NCBI RefSeq assembly: GCF_028858725.1
Contig: NC_084767.1
Coordinates: forward strand, 4,143,501 to 4,207,500
Origin: Colius striatus
Lineage: Eukaryota; Chordata; Aves; Coliiformes; Coliidae
Length of the DNA stretch: 64,000 nucleotides
Direction: 5' to 3'
Part shown: one piece after another, positions 59,066 through 64,000 of the stretch
How the letters are laid out: each line of letters opens with the position of its first letter
How positions within the stretch are numbered: the first letter of the stretch is position 1
Notes under the pieces: generated by a model
What the model was told of the DNA's origin: nothing
The model's input: only the letters and a program-made list of their open reading frames with translations
Databases searched by the model: none
Translations under genes and position numbers: made by a program

Positions 59066-60465
59066 GTAGCCAAGGATGTGCCAGTTCAAGGAGTGTATTG
59101 CAATGTGTACTTGTATTAAACAAAATATCCAAGTTCATCATGAATCACTATACAAAAGAGTAAAGCAGGAAATGTCATACTATTCCAGGGCTGTGACCAC
59201 AGCAGTACAGTCTGGTGCACTCTTCAATCCTAGCAGAGTTGCCATGGCCAAGCACTCCAACACTTTACCACAGTCACTAATTAGGATTGAGAAATACATA
59301 AGAAAAATCCCTGTTCCTCAACTTTATTTCACATGACCTATACAGCCTGAATTCATCCAGGAAGCTGAAGCAACAACTGGCTGGGGAGCAATTTTATCAT
59401 ACAACTGAGCCTGTTCAAACTCCCTTGGCAGAGAATGTGAGTGGCAAGGCAAAGAAAGAGGAGGTACTTGAGGCAAGTACTGAGACGGACCCTCAAGTGA
59501 CCTAAAGCCTTGTGCCTCATTCTTCAGATTAGTCAGTTTATAGTTCTGAGGAAAGAGAAATGTGTTGCTTCCCCTTCCTCATCGGAGACATTTCGAGGGT
59601 GGATTGAGTTACTGATCCTCTGAAAAGTGCAAGGGATTAAAAGAGTTGCCAAAAAAACCCATTAGCTGGGATAAAGAAAAAGGGGAAAAAAGCCCAAGAT
59701 GAGTAGGAAAATGGAAAGCAGAAGAAGAGATTCATTTCTAAAGAGAAAACCTCAGATGGTTACACGGTTGCTTCCATGTCTTAGCTATCAACGCCAGAAC
59801 AGTAACAGTGCTGCAACCCAGCCAAGCCACTGGCATGGTACACCATGCAGCACGGGAGAGGACCAAGGTCTACTTAAAGCAAATTCTTCTGAGAACACAT
59901 ACACCTCTGTAGGAGCACAAAAAAAGTAACCTAGGCACAAGACTTGTCGATCCAGTGTTTCTTACTGTTCATCACCAAACAGCAGACACAAGACCTCTGA
60001 TCTTTGTCAGTATGCAGGGGAAAGCGTTTGACAGAGACACAACCCTTTCTTCTTTAATTGCTTCCCATACTACTCTCTGCTTATTATCACCCTGTAAAGG
60101 CTTTCCAAAGCATCAGCTACATCTCTACTCTCCAGAACTTCTGTGCAAGCCTGGTGCTATTAACTGTAAAGTCTCTCCCAGAGCTTTCTCTTTCAAACTT
60201 TCTTCTCTGCCATTTATATAATCAAATTATCTTCTTCTTTTCCAGTATATAAAATATCTGCTCCCTCAAGTCTGTCTTCCAACTCAGCTCTTGCAGTGAA
60301 GGCTTACGACAATACTTAGCAAATACAGTACAGCAACATTCCACTAACCTACATCTAAAAAAATCCTGCAAGAATGCCCTGAAACACCTAGCAGGGACTG
60401 TCCTTCAAAGTTCCTCAATGCTTTTGCCAGTCCTCAAACTGTGTGGTCAGTTTTCAGCCCATAAA

Positions 60466-60640
60466 AGAGATTACTACGGGTGGATGTGAAAGAGGTATAT
60501 AAAATCATGAGGAGCCTGAAGGTGATGAATGGGAAACACACGCTCACTGTCTCTTCCAGTATGGGAACTGGAGGGAAGGGGGGAGCTGGAAACAAGAGGA
60601 GGTTTTCCTTTACACAACATCTAACTGAATTCTGAAAATC
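60466..60640 (+). mobile_element. old, diverged CR1 remnant
   Basis: The GAGGTATATAAAATCATGAGG block, followed by a CTCACTGTCTCTTCC block and GGAACTGGAGGG, corresponds to the usual CR1 3' ORF2/UTR junction. It has many changes and lacks the 3' tail. Confidence 0.65.
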
Positions 60641-63624
60641 CTTAACGATGCATGTTGAGGCTTAAAAATAAAAATCAATACCTTTTTAAAAAAGAATCAT
60701 ACATGCCTTGACAAGGAAATCCATTGAGGGCTACTGAACACAAAGGAACTGCCTCTAGCTCAGGAAGTTCAGAACTGCCAACTGATTGAAGCCTGGCAAA
60801 ATGATAAACCTGTGCTCATGCTCTCTCAGACAGCTGGTGCTGGCCACTCCTGGCAAAAGGACACCAGGCTACAAGGGCATTTGCACAGATGTAGCTTGTA
60901 TGGCCACTCTTGAGTTAAAATCCTCTTGTATACACACATTTTCAGGGTTATCTTCAGTCCAAAACTTATGTGAAAGCCTTGGTGTTAAATTGTCTCTAGA
61001 GCAAATATTTTTTCACACACAGAACATGAGCTCGTCTCCTTAGAGTGGAGCTACAGGCATAGACAATGTTCCCAGCATAAGGATTTAGGCACACAGTCCT
61101 TCAGCTCCTTATTTCATGGTGAAGGCCTTTACTTGCTTCCACGCAAATGTGCAGTTCCTGTCACCTCCATTTGACAACTGTATGCTATTTGGAAAAGTAG
61201 ATGAAAGGCTAGGATCAGACAGAATAAAACAACTCATGCATAAAGTTTAGCTTAACTGCAAAAGCACTGTGTTCCCACAGAGCTCAAAGGCCCATCTAAG
61301 ACAGGTTTCTTAAAACTTTAATATGATAATACGACCAATATCAAAGGCTGCTGGTGTTAGATGCACTGGAACACGCTGATGTTGGCTATTCAGGAATCCC
61401 AAAAGGACAGGAAATTCTGCCCAGTCTTTTTTGCTACACTAGCTTCGACAGCCTAACCTTTCCGTACATTTCCCTTCTGATACATACTCCAGCCATGTAC
61501 ATTCCTGACTCTTCCTCCCCACCCCACCAAAAATGAAAGAAACGCAGTGTTCAACACATCATACAGACTGAGACAGCGGATCCATGTCTATATTAAGGCA
61601 TAAAATTAATAGTATTTATTATTCAATGGAGCAGGCTGCTATGAACTACAAGGAACGGGTCTTGTTACAGATGCCACGTGAATCATAACTTTGATATTTC
61701 CTGATGTGTATTTAAAACTCCAGCCTCCAAACAGCATAGAGTATTTCTGGATAACATTATCATGTGTGCATACAACATGTGCATGTCAACTATGCATCCC
61801 CACTGACTGTTAAACAGTAGGATTGCTACAGCAGCTGTCTGAGTTGCAGGCCCCTCTCTCAGGAAGTCAGACTGCTCTTATCCAAATAGATGCCAACTGT
61901 CAGCCAGCCAGGGCATGTGCCGCTGCTGCTGCTTATTTACCCAAACATGGCCAAGGTGTCACCAGGTTACTCAGGTCTGTTAGAATGGCTGTGTGCTGGC
62001 ATCACAGACATGCTACACGGGTGGGAAGGCCTACAAAGACTTCCACAAGCATCTGGTGGAAGGACAGCGATGGCATAACTGGCTGAGTGGCGTAGGGATC
62101 ACAATGCTGCCTGAAAGAAAAGATTTTTATTGAGGAAAAGGAATGAGTGACTTCTGCAGACTTTTCAGAGAAGCCCACAGCAGTGGGTATGTTGTTCTAT
62201 ACAAACCTCACTCCAGTAAACCGCAGTGGACTGTTCTTGGTTCCTTCATTCCTCCTAACTTTTGGTAGCCGGAAGAGTTGCTACAGAGATCTGAAATATT
62301 TTGCATGCTGCCTTCACTGCAACTTTTAAAATTGCAAAACCATATGTAACAGAAAGCCTCAATAACTCTCCAGTTGGCATTTGGACTTACTTGCATTCCA
62401 AATACCCTAACAATCACTGTCCCCGGATGCTTCTTTACTAGAATAGGCCACTTTAGCTCTGGTGGTCAGAAACAGAACTGGTATTTTCCATCTCTTTTCT
62501 TCTGTAATCTCATCTATGCCTTCTTCCCTAATAAACTTCAAACTTTTGGAAAAAAAAAGGCCTTTTGCAATCCAAAAGTAACTGTAGGAATCTTGCCATA
62601 AATCCATTCATATTCCAGAAAGCCTTCAGCACCAGAAGTGATACTGAAGTAAAGCTTCAGCAGAAATCACGTGGGAAACATCTACATTAATAGCTGGCTA
62701 CTAGTGGCTATTTTATATCTGCTCTGTAAAAGCTGGAGGACTTAAAGCAAAAATACAGTTGCAGCCACAGTCATTCCACATATTTACTAGACCCTAAAAG
62801 ATTTTTTGGGAGGCAGAACCTTCCCCTAGCCTCAAGCCCCCAATGATATATGAGCTGGCTTCCCTAAAGCATTTATCACAAAATCATGCAGCCTTTCCAG
62901 GCTTCAAACTGGCATGGCAATGGGCTGGTCTCATTCATGACCTCCTACAACACACAAGATTACTGGCTTTCAAATGACAATCTCAGGCTTGGTCAGACAG
63001 AAAGCCCATTAGGAAAGCTGCACACAAGATGCTCACATGCAAAGCCACCACAGTTTTTTTAGCTGCCTGTGTGGTTAAAAAGCTTATATCAGCCTGTTTA
63101 AAAAACACCCTGCCAAAAAGAAGGAGAACCAGTTAGAGAAGAAAATCAAACCCTGAGAAGTTGCAAATAACAATAGAAAGAAATAAGTCAGCTAATAATT
63201 TTAAGTAAGAGTCACAGCCTTCAAGCCTTCCCACAACAGACTTATCACTTGAGCTGTTTACTGCAGATCAGAAAGCCTAACACTGGATGGCCTTTGATGG
63301 TTTTTTTGTTTCTAAAACATACTCTTTTGCAGGTGATTCATAACAAGACAAATTCTCAAAGGAAGCCCAGTTACAGTGTGGGAACTCTTAAGTTTCCAAA
63401 ACAGAAAAGAAGGCAGGATCACTCACAAGTTCAAAGTGTTCTTTCAGAACACTAAATCTCATCCGCCTCTGAATTAGCAAACAGTTTTATTCAAGCCCTT
63501 TGTTCACAGTTTCAGCAAACCTAAATGGGAGTCAACATACAAGTAATTCAGCAGCCACTGAGAACAAGGAGGACAAGGACTCTCTGAGAGTAAATATTTA
63601 GAGTACTGTGCTATCTTCACAGAA

Positions 63625-63832
63625 GCACAGAATAGTTGAGGCTGGCAGGGACCTTGCTGGAGATATCCCATCCAATTCTGCTCAAAGCTGGGCCAGCTAA
63701 AGCAGGCTGCTCAGGGAGAAGTCTAGTTGTTTTGAGTATATGTCCAAAGATAAAGACTCCACACCACCCCAGGCAACCTGTTCCAGTCTTCAGCCATCCT
63801 CACAGCAAGGAATGAGGAGTTTCTTTAGCTCA
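63625..63832 (-). mobile_element. CR1 LINE 3' fragment, older subfamily
   Basis: Minus-oriented: CACAGAATAGTTGAGGCTGG at the 3' tip, then CAGGCAACCTGTTCCAGT and CCTCACAGCAAGGAAT. The GGCAACCTGTTCCAG form differs from the GGCAGCCTGTGCCAG form of the other copies, indicating another, older CR1 subfamily. Confidence 0.85.
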
Positions 63833-63910
63833 CAAAGGGCTTTCCTTTGTGTCCATTGATTCACTGGCACTGACTCAGTTCTATTCGATGCCAGTTGTCA
63901 CCAAGGGATA

Positions 63911-63934
63911 TGACGTCACTCACGTCAGCAATGA
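63911..63934. promoter_or_regulatory. CRE-type motif cluster
   Basis: A perfect CRE palindrome TGACGTCA (63911-63918) is followed within 4 bp by ACGTCAGCAATGAC, a second CRE half site with a nearby TGAC. It lies in an ERGIC1 intron about 80 bp beyond a CR1 fragment. Regulatory function is inferred from motif only. Confidence 0.35.
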
Positions 63935-64000
63935 CATACAGGACTACTGACCCATCTACAAGAATGGATGGATGGGGCACAGCTACACGATCAAAGGAAG

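Larger units (their letters stand above)
57608..64000 (-). other. ERGIC1 intron 2 (incomplete)
   Basis: No ERGIC1 exon 2 was found up to the window edge, so the intron continues rightward. It contains three CR1 pieces of different age. Other open frames (up to 106 codons) are either CR1-derived or featureless. Confidence 0.75.

Noticed and set aside
61823-62086. 87-codon plus-strand frame with Ala-rich stretch
   Set aside because: No recognisable domain, no splice signals in a consistent arrangement, and it lies inside an ERGIC1 intron on the opposite strand.
57608-64000. ERGIC1 exon 2 in the right part of the window
   Set aside because: I looked for the reverse complement of the conserved DLTQPTYTGAI coding pattern; the only partial match (GGCTGAGT near 62.08 kb) fails at the flanking codons and lacks splice sites.

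Overview
The window is bird nuclear DNA. The evidence is many CR1 LINE fragments with the avian-type 3' tail (a TCCCTTCCAACC-like stretch running into ATTCTATGATTCTATGA), vertebrate split genes with GT-AG introns, three CpG-island promoters, and protein sequences very close to human ones. The order found from right to left, ERGIC1 - RPL26L1 - ATP6V0E1 - (CREBRF), is the gene order I know from human 5q35.1, here read entirely on the minus strand. I cannot name the species; the sequence suits a microchromosome-scale avian locus equivalent to chicken chromosome 13.

Layout. 1-2700: probably the start of CREBRF intron 1, with one CR1 piece. 2700-4900: CpG island with a likely minus-strand non-coding first exon of CREBRF (donor at 4572/4571) and a dense E-box/CCAAT cluster at 4700-4810. 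No CREBRF coding exon lies in the window. 4900-7240: short intergenic gap. About 7240-18200: ATP6V0E1 on the minus strand, three coding exons (81 aa) plus a separate 3'UTR exon, promoter in a CpG island at 17.6-18.5 kb. About 19.5-23.78 kb: RPL26L1 on the minus strand, 145 aa in three coding exons, with a 5' TOP-type non-coding first exon and a perfect TCTCGCGAGA element upstream. 23.8-25.2 kb: intergenic, with a GC-rich 71-72 bp minisatellite. About 25.2 (or 27.4)-64 kb: ERGIC1 on the minus strand, coding exons 3-10 (residues 28-290). Exons 1 and 2, with the promoter, lie beyond the right edge.

Function. ERGIC1 is an ER-Golgi cycling membrane protein, RPL26L1 a large-subunit ribosomal protein, ATP6V0E1 the e subunit of the V-ATPase Vo sector, and CREBRF a bZIP-type stress and nutrient regulator. 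They are not an operon, but three of the four serve secretory, endomembrane or stress pathways. CACGTG E-boxes occur at both the CREBRF and ATP6V0E1 promoters.

Most of the remainder is intron. I see no CRISPR, bacterial system, tRNA or intact mobile element. The long ORFs in the GC-rich islands are compositional. The items most worth a second look are the cluster of five TAATTA cores in ERGIC1 intron 3, the promoter palindromes, the 3'UTR intron of ATP6V0E1, and the RPL26-like residues in the RPL26L1 locus. I do not see an undescribed biological system here.
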